A stretch of DNA of 51,159 nucleotides from Lentisphaeria bacterium (GCA_017466125.1 JAFTUS010000053.1:1-51159), one strand, 5' to 3'; shown: positions 24,984 through 33,702, counted from the stretch's first letter. Notes: generated by a model not told the origin, from the letters alone. Program-made: numbers and translations.

Positions 24984-26126
24984 TTATTCCTTGTCTTCCC
25001 GGAGGAAGTTTCCGGCTTTTTCGGTATAATTTTTCTGCCGGGGATGATTTTGTTCCGTAAGAGTTTCAGCAAACGCTTCCAGCAGTTTCTGCTGCTCTTT
25101 GCTCAAATGTGCCGGAGTTTCCACCACGATACGGACATGCAGATCCCCTCTGCTGCCGCCGCGGAGAGAGGGCATCCCCTTCCCTTTCAAACGCAAAATC
25201 GAACCGCTCTGCGTACCGGCGGGGATCCGCATTTTGGTCTTGCCGGAAATCGTAGGCACATCAACGACCCCGCCCAGCGTACAGCACACAAAGGATACCG
25301 GCAGTTCGCAGAGAAGATCATTGCCGTTCCGGTCGAAAATCTCACTTTCACGAACAGAAATGAAAACATACAGGTCCCCCGGCTGACCGCCGCGGATACC
25401 CGCCTCCCCTTTTCCCGGCACACGCAACCGGGTGCCGTTATCGACCCCGGGCTGGATGTGGAGCTGGAAAGAACGCTCTTTACGCACCTGTCCTCTGCCG
25501 CGGCAGTGATGACAGGGTTTCTCGATCACCTCGCCCGTACCGCCGCAGGCAGAACAGGGTTGACGCATACTGAAAAACCCCTGTGCGATCGTCTGCTGAC
25601 CGGTTCCGCCGCAACGGGTACAACGTTTTTTGGAAGTCCCTTTCTCACAGCCGGAACCGGAACACTCCGGACAATTCTCCATGCGCGGGATCGTGATTTC
25701 ACGATCAGCCCCGTAAACCGCATCTTCAAAGTCGATTTCAAGATCGTAACGCAAATCGTTTCCGTCCACAGGGCCGTTGTAGTTGCGCCGTCCGCCGCCG
25801 AAAGCACCGAAAAGATCCTCAAAGCCGCCTGCGCCGCCGAAAAACTGGCTGAAAATATCCTGCGCGTGACGGAAATCCGCTCCGCCGCCGCCATGAGAAC
25901 TGCTGGTGTAGGCATCGTGACCGAACTGGTCGTACTGACGGCGTTTATCCGGATTGCTCAGCACTTCATAAGCAAGAGAGACCTCTTTGAACTTCTCTTC
26001 CGCCTCTTTGTTGCCGGGGTTTTTATCAGGATGATATTTGATCGCCAACTTGCGGTAGGCCTTTTTGATCTCATCGGCGGAAGCATTTTTCTCCACTCCG
26101 AGAACTTCATAATAGGTCTGTGCCAT
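24984..26126 (-). CDS. dnaJ: chaperone protein DnaJ
   Basis: The protein has 380 residues and all standard parts: a J domain (about 1-70) with the HPD motif in [15 protein letters not shown], a Gly/Phe-rich linker, four CxxCxGxG zinc repeats ([32 protein letters not shown]) and the C-terminal substrate-binding domain. It stimulates DnaK ATPase and delivers unfolded clients. It overlaps the end of grpE by 20 bp and has AAGGAGG within grpE as its ribosome-binding site. dnaK is not in this window. Confidence 0.96.
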   Translation of the reverse strand: MAQTYYEVLGVEKNASADEIKKAYRKLAIKYHPDKNPGNKEAEEKFKEVSLAYEVLSNPDKRRQYDQFGHDAYTSSSHGGGGADFRHAQDIFSQFFGGAGGFEDLFGAFGGGRRNYNGPVDGNDLRYDLEIDFEDAVYGADREITIPRMENCPECSGSGCEKGTSKKRCTRCGGTGQQTIAQGFFSMRQPCSACGGTGEVIEKPCHHCRGRGQVRKERSFQLHIQPGVDNGTRLRVPGKGEAGIRGGQPGDLYVFISVRESEIFDRNGNDLLCELPVSFVCCTLGGVVDVPTISGKTKMRIPAGTQSGSILRLKGKGMPSLRGGSRGDLHVRIVVETPAHLSKEQQKLLEAFAETLTEQNHPRQKNYTEKAGNFLREDKE

Positions 26127-26742
26127 ATCGGGCCTCCTTCTCTTCTTCAGCAGGAGTTTCCTCTTCTTCCGCCGGAGCGGGTTCTTCCGGTTTCGGACCG
26201 GCAGAGACGATCACTCTGGCGGGACGGAGCAGTTTGTCCCCCAACTTATATCCGGCATTCCACGCCTTGATCACCACTCCTTCGGCGACCGTTTCGGAGT
26301 GTTCATGCGCTACGGCTTCGTGCAGTTCAGGGTCGAACTGCTCCCCGACCGCAGTCAACTTTTTCACGCCGATCTCATCGAGCGTACGGACAAACTGGGC
26401 AATGATCATATCCAATCCCTGACGGATGGATTCAATATTGTCGGACTTTTCAGAGGCGGTCTTCGCCATATCCAGAAAATCGTTGATCGTAAGGAAAGGT
26501 TCCAGCGCGGCGGCCTGTCCGAAAGAACGGGCATCGCTGATATCTTTGGCGGTACGTTTGCGGTAATTCTGATAATCCGCCTGCAGGTACATCAACTTTT
26601 CTTTCAGTTCTGCATTTTCTTTTTGCAGCACTTCCAGTTCGGACGGTTCCTGTTTGGCGGTTTCTTCTGTACTTTCAGCGGCTTCTGCGGCCTCGTTCAG
26701 CACCTCTTCCACGGCATCGGAATTTTGTTTTTCTTCTTTCAT
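26107..26742 (-). CDS. grpE: nucleotide exchange factor GrpE
   Basis: The protein has 211 residues from the ATG at 26742; earlier in-frame ATGs (26772 and 26766) lie before the AAGGAG site, so I reject them. It has an acidic N-terminus, a long coiled coil (about 35-75), the GrpE core ([50 protein letters not shown]) and an acidic Pro/Glu tail. It releases ADP from DnaK. I see no CIRCE repeat in the promoter region, so control by HrcA is not suggested here. Confidence 0.94.
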   Translation of the reverse strand: MKEEKQNSDAVEEVLNEAAEAAESTEETAKQEPSELEVLQKENAELKEKLMYLQADYQNYRKRTAKDISDARSFGQAAALEPFLTINDFLDMAKTASEKSDNIESIRQGLDMIIAQFVRTLDEIGVKKLTAVGEQFDPELHEAVAHEHSETVAEGVVIKAWNAGYKLGDKLLRPARVIVSAGPKPEEPAPAEEEETPAEEEKEARYGTDLL

Positions 26743-26780
26743 ATCGATAATTTCTCCTTTATACATATACACGTCCTATT

Positions 26781-26808
26781 AATATAATGCAAATATGAGA
26801 AATGTCAA
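26781..26808 (-). promoter_or_regulatory. grpE-dnaJ-smpB promoter
   Basis: On the minus strand TTGACA (26808-26803), 16 bp, TATATT (26786-26781) followed by AATAGG. It is of housekeeping form; I find no heat-shock-type promoter or CIRCE element beside it. Confidence 0.75.
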
Positions 26809-26853
26809 GTTTTCTGATAAAAAAGAAGCGTCCGCCGCAGTTATGCGGACAAA

Positions 26854-27084
26854 TCAGCGCACGGAGCAATATTGCAGCAGCAGAACGGGGTCCTGCGAAG
26901 CGAGTTCGCGGAAACCGTCACGCGTATCGGATGAAAACTCCTCCGCAGACACGGCAGACAGTTCCCGAACCGGATCGGCAGCGGGCGTTTCCGGTTTACG
27001 GGTGGAACCGGCAAGCAGCAGCGACATCACTGCCAAGAGCAGAAAAAACAATTTGCGAACACGTTTTTCATGCACCGTACTCAT
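26854..27084 (-). CDS. small single-pass membrane protein downstream of mraZ
   Basis: The protein has 76 residues. A basic N-terminus (EKRVRK) precedes one membrane helix (about 12-26, LFFLLLAVMSLLLAG), then a Ser/Glu/Asp-rich tail outside. AAGGAGGG stands 5 nt before the ATG, a strong site, and it starts 13 bp after mraZ, so it is very likely translated. In other bacteria mraZ is followed by rsmH and then the small membrane protein FtsL; this protein has FtsL-like topology but no coiled coil or leucine zipper that I can see. I do not recognise a family. Confidence 0.6.
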   Translation of the reverse strand: MSTVHEKRVRKLFFLLLAVMSLLLAGSTRKPETPAADPVRELSAVSAEEFSSDTRDGFRELASQDPVLLLQYCSVR

Positions 27085-27097
27085 CGGTTCCCTCCTT

Positions 27098-27577
27098 CTA
27101 AAAATTTTTATTTTCCAAATCTGCGAGCATTTCCTGTTCGCGTTTCTTCATCAAATGCTCCTGAATTGCTTTCATTTCAGCATCAAAGCGTTCCGGAGCC
27201 CATATTTCAACACCGATTTCGGTGCCGACGACATACACTTCTTTGTTGATCCCGATCCCCGCAAACTCCCGGAACCCCGCCGGGATCGTCACGCGTCCCT
27301 GCCGGGTAATGGTGTCCGGCTGGGTCAACGCCCCGAAACGGCGGAGAGAGCGGCGCGCAGCAAAACTGGAACCGACGATCTCCAAAGCACCCAGTTCCCG
27401 ACGGCGGATCTCTGTATAGACCTCCTCGGGATAGAGGGCGATCGCCCCTTCCGGCAAACCGAGCATGACGATCTCGCCATTGCAGCGGCGGGTAAAGTCC
27501 TCCACAAAATGCGGAGTCAGCCGCAACCGGCTGTTGCTGTCAAGCAAGCAACGCTCCTGACCGCAGAAAGCAAGCAT
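27098..27577 (-). CDS. mraZ: MraZ-family transcriptional regulator
   Basis: The protein has 159 residues with two SpoVT/AbrB-like halves. The duplicated family motif appears as LLDSNSRLRLTPHFVEDF and ITRQGRVTIPAGFREFAGI, followed by EVYVVGTEIGVEIWAPERFD. MraZ forms rings, binds repeated sites and controls its own promoter, usually at the head of the division and cell-wall cluster. Here neither rsmH nor any fts or mur gene follows; only a small membrane protein does. Four 10-bp repeats lie across its promoter, matching the expected autoregulation. AGG lies about 8 nt before the ATG. Confidence 0.88.
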   Translation of the reverse strand: MLAFCGQERCLLDSNSRLRLTPHFVEDFTRRCNGEIVMLGLPEGAIALYPEEVYTEIRRRELGALEIVGSSFAARRSLRRFGALTQPDTITRQGRVTIPAGFREFAGIGINKEVYVVGTEIGVEIWAPERFDAEMKAIQEHLMKKREQEMLADLENKNF

Positions 27578-27610
27578 TTCACGACCTTTCTTTTTGCCTG
27601 AAAGAGATAA

Positions 27611-27650
27611 TTATTTCCAAACATTTCCAATTTACACCAATTTTTTCCAA
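27611..27650 (-). promoter_or_regulatory. MraZ operator: four TTGG repeats with 10-bp period
   Basis: On the minus strand four consecutive 10-mers begin with TTGG (TTGGAAAAAA, TTGGTGTAAA, TTGGAAATGT, TTGGAAATAA; CCAA ends on the plus strand at 27650, 27640, 27630 and 27620). Known E. coli MraZ sites are TGGGN repeats at the same 10-bp spacing, so the pattern fits cooperative ring binding to one face of the helix. Confidence 0.75.
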
Positions 27651-27656
27651 ATTCAA
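27629..27656 (-). promoter_or_regulatory. mraZ promoter
   Basis: TTGAAT (27656-27651), 16 bp, TAAATT (27634-27629) on the minus strand. The TTGG repeats fill the spacer and the region just downstream, so bound MraZ would block polymerase. Confidence 0.5.
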
Positions 27657-27786
27657 GCATCAAAACAAAAAAAACGCAAAAAAAACGGATTTTTTTGCAT
27701 TTTAATAAAGAGACAGGGCTTTTAAACTGCTGCACCAGAGAAGCAGAATTTGCGAGAATGCTGTTCAAAGGACAAAATTTGAACTT

Positions 27787-27806
27787 GTCTGCCACATCAA
27801 GCAGAC
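27787..27806 (-). terminator. weak stem-loop after the araC-type gene
   Basis: A perfect 6-bp stem (GTCTGC/GCAGAC) with an 8-nt loop lies 13 bp after the regulator's stop. The following minus strand is only modestly T-rich (AAGTTCAAATTTTG), so termination is uncertain. Confidence 0.35.
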
Positions 27807-27819
27807 TGAAAGCACTCCA

Positions 27820-28698
27820 TCATTCAGGGAGTTCGCCCATAAAAGCCTTGCGGTACTGCCCGGGGGCGACGCCTATACGCAATTTGAAACGGCGGCTGAA
27901 ATGAAACGGGTCCTGATACCCGAAACGGGCAGCGACTTCTGTGACCGGCAATCCGGAAGAGAGCAGCAGCCTTGCCGCCTGTTTCAGTTTCAAGTCTTCA
28001 ATGTATTGTTTCGGAGTAATACCGGTATAACGCTGAAAATTGCGGCGGAACTGATCGGGGGAGAGTTGGCAGTATTCGGCAAGTTCCTGAACGGTCCACC
28101 AGTGTTCCGGTCTCAATTTCAACTCTTCCAGCAGTTGACTCATCAGCGGAGAAGACCCCCTCCCCCGCTCCTGCTCCCGCATATTGTACAACTCCACCAG
28201 CAGAGACTGCAACGCAATATTGGCATTGATCTGGGCGGAATGACTCGGATCATGACTCAGCGAGATGATGGGCAGAAGTTTCCTCATCCGGCTGCCGTGG
28301 ATCACTGCGCTTTTCAAGACCCCGGCATCACGCATACGGTCGGCGACAGGGCCGCAGAAACGGACGGCATCTTCGATGTATGCTTTGCCGTCCGCTCCGC
28401 CGTACCGGTGGAGGTCTCCGGGGGCGATCAGCACCCAATCCCCGGCTTCAAGGATGCGTTCTTCCTCACCGGGCAGCCAGATACGTCCGCCGCCGTCGAT
28501 AAGATGGCTCAATGAATAAAATTCAAAATAGCGTTCATGACAGAGGGAAAACGAATTTTCGGGACTGCGGCAGTTTTCGGAACAGTTGATGATCCAGAAA
28601 CCGTATTTTTTCTGCAATTCAGAAGGTGCGCTCACCAACCGGTGACACTCTTTCTGAAAAAGAATTTTTTTGTCATTCCCCATGCTGTTTTTATCCAT
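27820..28698 (-). CDS. AraC-family transcriptional regulator
   Basis: The protein has 292 residues: an N-terminal cupin-like sensor (about 40-130, RIWLPGEEERILEAGDWVLIAPGDLH) and a C-terminal AraC double helix-turn-helix (about 190-285, TVQELAEYCQLSPDQFRRNFQRYTG and VTEVAARFGYQDPFHFSRRFK). It probably senses a sugar or sugar-derived ligand. It is divergent from a Gfo/Idh/MocA dehydrogenase gene, with a perfect palindrome between them, so it likely controls that gene and itself. I see no ribosome-binding site before the ATG at 28698; another in-frame ATG lies at 28683. Confidence 0.87.
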   Translation of the reverse strand: MDKNSMGNDKKILFQKECHRLVSAPSELQKKYGFWIINCSENCRSPENSFSLCHERYFEFYSLSHLIDGGGRIWLPGEEERILEAGDWVLIAPGDLHRYGGADGKAYIEDAVRFCGPVADRMRDAGVLKSAVIHGSRMRKLLPIISLSHDPSHSAQINANIALQSLLVELYNMREQERGRGSSPLMSQLLEELKLRPEHWWTVQELAEYCQLSPDQFRRNFQRYTGITPKQYIEDLKLKQAARLLLSSGLPVTEVAARFGYQDPFHFSRRFKLRIGVAPGQYRKAFMGELPE

Positions 28699-28713
28699 TT
28701 TATTTTTTCATTC

Positions 28714-28759
28714 TTGCAGTACATTATGTAAAAGATAGCACAATTTGTGCTTTTCGCAA
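28714..28759. promoter_or_regulatory. divergent promoters around a palindromic operator
   Basis: For the regulator (minus): TTGCGA (28759-28754), 16 bp, TATCTT (28737-28732). For the dehydrogenase (plus): TTGCAG (28714-28719), 16 bp, TAGCAC (28736-28741), a weak -10 as expected for an activated promoter. The palindrome AGCACAA-T-TTGTGCT (28737-28751) overlaps both. Confidence 0.6.
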
Positions 28760-28785
28760 CAAAAATTTGCAAAAGGGATTTGAAA

Positions 28786-29919
28786 ATGAACAAAAAAATT
28801 CAAGTGGCGGTACTTGCCTGCGGCAACCGCTCAAAGCACGTTGTTGGTGCGCTGCTGCGCGACAGCAAGCGCAATGTAGAGATCGTTTCGGTGTATGACC
28901 CGGACCCCAATGCAGTAGAAGATGTGCTTTCCTTCTGGGATATGCCCAACGCCAGAAGCTGCGCCTCTTATCAGGAAGCGATCAACACCCCCGGCGTGGA
29001 ATGGGTCATGGTCTTTTCCCCCAACGTCTATCACAAGGAACAGGTCGTTGCCGCCTTTGAAGCCGGTAAAAATGTATTTTCCGAAAAACCGCTTGCCACG
29101 ACCATTGATGACTGCGTTGCCATCAATGAAGCCCACCGCAAAAGCGGCAAACTTTTCGCAACCGGTTTCGTACTGCGCTACGCCCCCATCTACCGCAAGG
29201 CGAAGGAGATCCTCAACTCCGGCATACTCGGCGACCTGATTTCCATGGAGGCAAACGAAAACATCACTCCCGAACACGGCTCTTACATCATGCGCAACTG
29301 GCGGCGCAAAACGGAACTTGCCGGTCCGCATATTCTGGAAAAATGCTGTCACGATCTGGATCTGATCGAATGGCTGACCGACTCTCTGCCCGCAAAGATC
29401 ATGGCATTCGGCGGCAGGGATTTCTTCCTGCCGAAAAACGATGACCTTTTCCAATACATCACCCCGAAGATCCAGGGATGCTGGATCGACCCGCATGCGA
29501 TCGCCTCCCCCTTCACCGGTGACGGTGATTTGATGGACAACCTTATCAGCATCGCTGAATTCCGCAATAAAGTGCGGGTCAGTTTCTCCTGCACCATGAG
29601 CAATATCATTCCGGAACGCCGCATGTATTTCAGCTGCTCCAAAGGTACGATGCGGCTCGATCTCTACTCCGCAACGCTGAGTTATGCCACGCTGGATGAC
29701 GGGGTTGTTTACACGCTGGATTTCGGTACCGACGGTCACGGCGGCGGCGACGCCAGCATCATGAAGGAACTCTACGGCACCATGACCACCGGTTCTCTGC
29801 CCAAATGCAGCGGCACCGAAGGTCTGCGCAGTGCGGTTTACGCCATCGGCATCGATCAGGCCGCCGTTTCCGGCAGGATCGTTGACATGGAACCGGTCTG
29901 GCAGGAACTCGGTCAGTAA
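28786..29919 (+). CDS. Gfo/Idh/MocA-family NAD(P)-dependent oxidoreductase
   Basis: The protein has 377 residues. The N-terminal Rossmann segment is VAVLACGNRSKHVVGAL, a variant of the usual GxGxxG, followed by VMVFSPNVYHKEQVVAAFEAGKNVFSEKPLATTIDD, which contains the family EKP motif with its catalytic-region lysine. The C-terminal domain has the HDLDLIEWL segment. Members oxidise or reduce hydroxyl groups of sugars, inositols or glycans. The substrate cannot be read, but divergence from an AraC regulator suggests sugar use. AAGGGA precedes the ATG at 28786, and a strong terminator follows the gene. Confidence 0.88.
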   Translation: MNKKIQVAVLACGNRSKHVVGALLRDSKRNVEIVSVYDPDPNAVEDVLSFWDMPNARSCASYQEAINTPGVEWVMVFSPNVYHKEQVVAAFEAGKNVFSEKPLATTIDDCVAINEAHRKSGKLFATGFVLRYAPIYRKAKEILNSGILGDLISMEANENITPEHGSYIMRNWRRKTELAGPHILEKCCHDLDLIEWLTDSLPAKIMAFGGRDFFLPKNDDLFQYITPKIQGCWIDPHAIASPFTGDGDLMDNLISIAEFRNKVRVSFSCTMSNIIPERRMYFSCSKGTMRLDLYSATLSYATLDDGVVYTLDFGTDGHGGGDASIMKELYGTMTTGSLPKCSGTEGLRSAVYAIGIDQAAVSGRIVDMEPVWQELGQ

Positions 29920-29934
29920 AAAAAACGCCCCGAT

Positions 29935-29975
29935 ACGGGCTGTCTCAAAAACAATATTTGCGGCAGCCCGTTTTT
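29935..29975 (+). terminator. Rho-independent terminator after the Gfo/Idh gene
   Basis: ACGGGCTG (29935-29942) pairs with CAGCCCGT (29964-29971), followed by TTTTT to 29975. It isolates the Gfo/Idh gene from the lipoprotein operon. Confidence 0.85.
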
Positions 29976-30004
29976 GTCTCCGGGCGCAGAAGATGAACGG
30001 AGAC
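29976..30004 (+). other. second stem-loop behind the terminator
   Basis: GTCTCCG (29976-29982) and CGGAGAC (29998-30004) form a perfect 7-bp stem directly after the terminator T-run. No T-run follows; a back-up terminator or processing hairpin are both possible. Confidence 0.4.
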
Positions 30005-30058
30005 GATTGCCGACAGGGGCTATCTTTTAAAAATTATTCATTAAAAACTGTTTTTGAC

Positions 30059-30087
30059 TTTTATTTTCCGGAAAACGGTTGTATATT
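30059..30087 (+). promoter_or_regulatory. probable promoter of the lipoprotein-transporter operon
   Basis: TTTATT (30059-30064), 17 bp, TATATT (30082-30087). The -10 ends only 9 bp before the ATG at 30097, which predicts a very short or leaderless mRNA. A closer TTGACT at 30054 would need a 22-bp spacer. Confidence 0.45.
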
Positions 30088-30096
30088 ATCTGTATT

Positions 30097-30690
30097 ATGA
30101 AAAAACAGTTTTACATTTTTGCAATATTGACGGCATCTCTCCTGCTTGCGGGAGGATGCGGCAGAAAACACCCTGCGCCCCCGCTGGAGCGCAGCGAACT
30201 GGTGTTGCGCTTTTTCCGGAATATCCAGCAGAACCGTCCGCAAGTCGCAGTACAACAGGGCAGAAAACTGGAGATCCACCTCTACGACAAAAATCTTATC
30301 ACCTCGCTGATCGCATTGCAGCAGAGCAACTCCTACCTCAGCGAAGCACAACAGGCATTGAACCGTCTGGATCATGCCGACGCCGAAAAAGCAATTCGCG
30401 CCGGATTGAAAAAATATCCGGATAACCGTACACTGCGGCAGGCGGAACAGAAGTTGAAGCAGCTCCGTCCGCTCTCACGGCTGTTCGCAGACATGGAAAA
30501 TGCCAAGTCCGCCCCGGCAATGGCCGCCGCACTCACAGCGGCGACCGCCAGCCTCGGCTCCAACATAACCCCGGAAGCAGAAAACTATTTTGCCCGCTAT
30601 CGGGCAAAGATCGCCCAACAGCAGACAAGAGAACAAAAGCAGCTCCAAGTGCCGTTGAACCTTCCGGATGATGTTTTCGAGGATCAATGA
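30097..30690 (+). CDS. lipoprotein of unknown function, TPR-like
   Basis: The protein has 197 residues. It has a lipoprotein signal peptide with lipobox LLLAGGC (Cys about 19); the rest is helical and resembles degenerate TPR units (LSEAQQALNRLDHADAEKAIRAGLKKYPDNRTLRQAEQKLKQL). It should be anchored in the envelope. I start it at 30097, not the ATG at 30079, because the signal peptide begins there and 30079 falls upstream of the -10. There is no ribosome-binding site, consistent with a leaderless transcript. It overlaps the next gene by 4 bp. I do not recognise a family. Confidence 0.7.
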   Translation: MKKQFYIFAILTASLLLAGGCGRKHPAPPLERSELVLRFFRNIQQNRPQVAVQQGRKLEIHLYDKNLITSLIALQQSNSYLSEAQQALNRLDHADAEKAIRAGLKKYPDNRTLRQAEQKLKQLRPLSRLFADMENAKSAPAMAAALTAATASLGSNITPEAENYFARYRAKIAQQQTREQKQLQVPLNLPDDVFEDQ

Positions 30691-31514
30691 AAAAAATTCT
30701 CCATATCCCCGTACAACTCCTTTTTGCCGGAATACTTTTGGCGGGGAACGTTTCTGCCAGCGTAAAAATTGACGGACTGCCTATCGCGCAGCAGGTTTTC
30801 AACACAAAAGCGGAATTGAACGCCGCTGTTTACGAAGAACTCCTCTTCCGTTTTTTCACCGCAGCCGGAGTTCCGCCCAATGAAAAAGACACAGCCGCTT
30901 TTCTGGAAAAAATCAACGCCGTACTGCCATCCGGAATGAAAAAAACCTCTCAAGTCGAACTCCGTGCGGCGGCAAAACAGCGTTCCAATCAAATCAGCAC
31001 AGCCGCACGGAAATTCTTTTCGGCACGCATCCCGGAACTGGAAATGGTCGAAGCCGGTGAAATAGAGAAACTTTATCAAAGCGAACGGAAACGCTTTACC
31101 AAACCGGGCAATCTTCAATGCGCTGCAATGGTGTTCAATGATCGAACCTCTGCCGAAAAAGCACGGGCTGAATTGCTTCAGGGAGGGAATTTTGACCGGA
31201 TCCGTCAAAAGTATCAGGCGATGCCGCCCAAGGGGACCGGCAATGAGTTTCTGCCGCTTTTACGACAAACCCACCCCCGTTTATACCCCGCCATGGTCAG
31301 TGACATCCTGCAAGGCGAAAAGCACTTTTTTGTCGTTCAAATCAGGCAGTTCACCCCTGCCGCAGTCATCCCGCTTGCCGATGTTTCCGCCTGTCTGAAA
31401 GAGGAGATCATCGCAAAACGTACCGCCGAACTGCTGGCTCATCTGCTGAAAGCAGAGTTGCCCAAACATAAAATCGAAATCCCGGAAACGGTAAAAAGTA
31501 AGGTTGAATTATGA
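30687..31514 (+). CDS. divergent parvulin-like periplasmic foldase
   Basis: The protein has 275 residues: a signal peptide (about 1-24) then a layout like SurA/PrsA-type PpiC proteins. The segment IEKLYQSERKRFTKPGNLQCAAMVF with SAEKARAELLQGGNFDRIRQKY resembles the start of a parvulin domain, and SDILQGEKHFFVVQIRQFTPA its last strand. The domain is shortened and the catalytic residues are not evident, so it may be chaperone-only. ATGA overlaps link it to the lipoprotein before it and the ABC transporter after it. The assignment is by pattern only. Confidence 0.6.
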   Translation: MKKILHIPVQLLFAGILLAGNVSASVKIDGLPIAQQVFNTKAELNAAVYEELLFRFFTAAGVPPNEKDTAAFLEKINAVLPSGMKKTSQVELRAAAKQRSNQISTAARKFFSARIPELEMVEAGEIEKLYQSERKRFTKPGNLQCAAMVFNDRTSAEKARAELLQGGNFDRIRQKYQAMPPKGTGNEFLPLLRQTHPRLYPAMVSDILQGEKHFFVVQIRQFTPAAVIPLADVSACLKEEIIAKRTAELLAHLLKAELPKHKIEIPETVKSKVEL

Positions 31515-32971
31515 AATATCACAAATTGTTTTACGCATTGCTATGCGCTGCAACACTCTCCGTTCTTCTCTGCGGCTGCGGCGAAGAGAAAAAGAAAAAA
31601 CTGCTGATGGTGACAGAAGCCACCTTCCCGCCGTATGAATACCGCGACGGAAAGGAGATCGTCGGCATCGATCCGGATATCGTCCGCGAACTGGCAAAGG
31701 CCGCCAACAGGGAACTGGTCATCGAAGATATGAGTTTTGACTCCATTATCGCCGCCGTCCAGTCCGGCAAGGCCGATATTGCCGCCAGCGGCATCACCGT
31801 AACGGAAGACCGTAAGAAAAAAATCAATTTCACCGTGCCGTACGTCACCGCCCAGCAGGTCATCATCGTTCAAAAGACAAGTACGATCCAGGGGGCGGAA
31901 GACCTGAAAGGCAAACGCATCGGCGTTCAGCACGGTACGACCGGTGACAGTTATGTGACCGAAAAACTCCAGCAGCCGGAACGTTACCAGAACGGCGCGC
32001 TGGCGATCCGCGCGCTGCTCACCGGCAAACTGGATGCCGTCGTTCTCGACAATGAACCCGCCCGCATCCATGCGGCAAAATCGCAAACCCTGAAAATTCT
32101 GCCCAAACCGCTGGTGCATGAAGAGTACGCCTTTGCCATATCCAAGCACAACAAAGAACTGCTGACGATCCTCAATCAGGAGTTGATGCGCATGAAGAAC
32201 GACGGCAGACTTCAGGCGATCCTCGACAAACACATGAATAAATCCGGCAACACCGCAGAAAAGCCTTCCATCCCCGAAACACTCTGGGAAAAATGGGTCG
32301 ACTCCGTCAAGTTGAATTTTATCGACGATGACCGTTATCTTTATCTTGCCGTCGGCTTTCTCGTCACGCTGGAAATCGCATTCTGTGCGGTTCTATTGGG
32401 TGTCCTCATCGGTTTTACCGTTGCAGTGATCCGCACAACTGCCGACCGGAACGGAAATCTGAAGATCCTCAACGCCCTCTGCAAACTCTATCTGACCGTC
32501 ATTCGCGGAACTCCAGTAGTGGTGCAGCTGCTTTTGATCTACTTTGTTATTTTCGGCAGCATGGATGTCGATAAAGTTCTGGTGGCGATCATCGCATTCG
32601 GCATCAACTCCGGAGCATACGTTGCAGAGATCATCCGCGGCGGCATCGACTCCATCGACAATGGTCAGATGGAGGCGGCACGCAGTTTGGGTTTATCCTA
32701 TCCGCAATCGATGATCCGCATTATTCTGCCGCAGGCGTTGAAGAATGTACTGCCCGCTCTGGGCAATGAATTTATCGTACTGCTCAAAGAGACAAGCGTC
32801 TCCGGCTATATCGCACTTCAGGATCTGACCAAGGGCGGCGACATCATCCGCAGTCAGACCTACGATGCTTTCCTGCCGCTGATCGCAGTCGCATTGATCT
32901 ATCTTGCAGTGGTCATGCTTTTCAGCGCACTGCTCACCCGTTTGGAGAGGAGATTGAAAAACAATGAATAA
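31511..32971 (+). CDS. polar amino acid ABC transporter, fused binding protein and permease
   Basis: The protein has 486 residues. A lipoprotein-type signal (VLLCGC) precedes a solute-binding domain of the polar amino acid family (about 30-250, [23 protein letters not shown]), and a HisM/GlnP-type permease follows (about 275-485) with helices and the [22 protein letters not shown] loop that contacts the ATPase. This fusion resembles GlnP of lactic acid bacteria, where the binding domain is tethered to the channel. The substrate is probably glutamine, glutamate or another polar amino acid. It overlaps the foldase gene by 4 bp and the ATPase by 8. Confidence 0.9.
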   Translation: MKYHKLFYALLCAATLSVLLCGCGEEKKKKLLMVTEATFPPYEYRDGKEIVGIDPDIVRELAKAANRELVIEDMSFDSIIAAVQSGKADIAASGITVTEDRKKKINFTVPYVTAQQVIIVQKTSTIQGAEDLKGKRIGVQHGTTGDSYVTEKLQQPERYQNGALAIRALLTGKLDAVVLDNEPARIHAAKSQTLKILPKPLVHEEYAFAISKHNKELLTILNQELMRMKNDGRLQAILDKHMNKSGNTAEKPSIPETLWEKWVDSVKLNFIDDDRYLYLAVGFLVTLEIAFCAVLLGVLIGFTVAVIRTTADRNGNLKILNALCKLYLTVIRGTPVVVQLLLIYFVIFGSMDVDKVLVAIIAFGINSGAYVAEIIRGGIDSIDNGQMEAARSLGLSYPQSMIRIILPQALKNVLPALGNEFIVLLKETSVSGYIALQDLTKGGDIIRSQTYDAFLPLIAVALIYLAVVMLFSALLTRLERRLKNNE

Positions 32972-33695
32972 TCTTTTTGATATCCGTAATCTGGTCAAAG
33001 CCTTCCCCGCCGTCCGTGCGGTGGATGATGTTTCACTTACCGTCAACAAAGGCGAGACCGTCTTTATCGTAGGGCCCTCCGGTTCCGGGAAAAGCACCTT
33101 TCTGCGCTGTCTGAACTATCTGGAACAGCCGACCGCAGGTGAAATCTTTTTCAAAGGTCAGAAAATCATTCCTCACGGAAAAAAACTCAATCAGTACCGC
33201 CAGCAGGTGGGAATGGTTTTTCAGCACTTCAACTTGTTTCCGCACCTGACCATCCACAAAAACATCACGCTTTCTCCGGTTCTGACCGGCAGAGCCACAC
33301 CGCAGGAGGCGGCGGCAAAAGCCGATGAACTGCTCGACCGTATCGGGCTGTACGACAAGCGCAACGCTTATCCGCAGCAGCTCTCCGGCGGTCAGAAACA
33401 GCGCATTGCCATTATCCGCGCGCTGGCGATGAATCCGGATGCCATCCTCTTCGATGAACCGACCTCCGCCCTCGACCCTGAAATGGTCGGAGAAGTCCTT
33501 ACGTTGATGCGGGAACTTTCACAGGAGGGCATGACCATGCTGGTCGTCACGCACGAAATCGGTTTTGCAAAGGAAATCGCCGATCGGGTCCTCTTTTTCG
33601 ATCAGGGAAAAATCGTGGAACAGGGTTCCGCTGAAGAGGTCATCGAACATTCAACAAACGAGCGTGTCCGCGGATTTTTTTCCAAAGTTTTGTAA
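32964..33695 (+). CDS. polar amino acid ABC transporter ATP-binding protein
   Basis: The protein has 243 residues with all ABC motifs: Walker [10 protein letters not shown], the signature LSGGQKQR, Walker [13 protein letters not shown] and the switch histidine in VTHE. The HNLNRM-type alignment ([17 protein letters not shown]) is typical of the GlnQ/HisP group. It powers uptake through the fused permease encoded just upstream, which it overlaps by 8 bp. It is the last gene of the operon; a weak hairpin (ATTGC..GCAAT, 33702-33718) follows. Confidence 0.95.
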   Translation: MNNLFDIRNLVKAFPAVRAVDDVSLTVNKGETVFIVGPSGSGKSTFLRCLNYLEQPTAGEIFFKGQKIIPHGKKLNQYRQQVGMVFQHFNLFPHLTIHKNITLSPVLTGRATPQEAAAKADELLDRIGLYDKRNAYPQQLSGGQKQRIAIIRALAMNPDAILFDEPTSALDPEMVGEVLTLMRELSQEGMTMLVVTHEIGFAKEIADRVLFFDQGKIVEQGSAEEVIEHSTNERVRGFFSKVL

Positions 33696-33702
33696 TTTTC
33701 TA

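Noticed and set aside
26743..26853. CIRCE element before grpE
   Set aside because: No TTAGCACTC-type inverted repeat is present; the promoter is of the housekeeping form.
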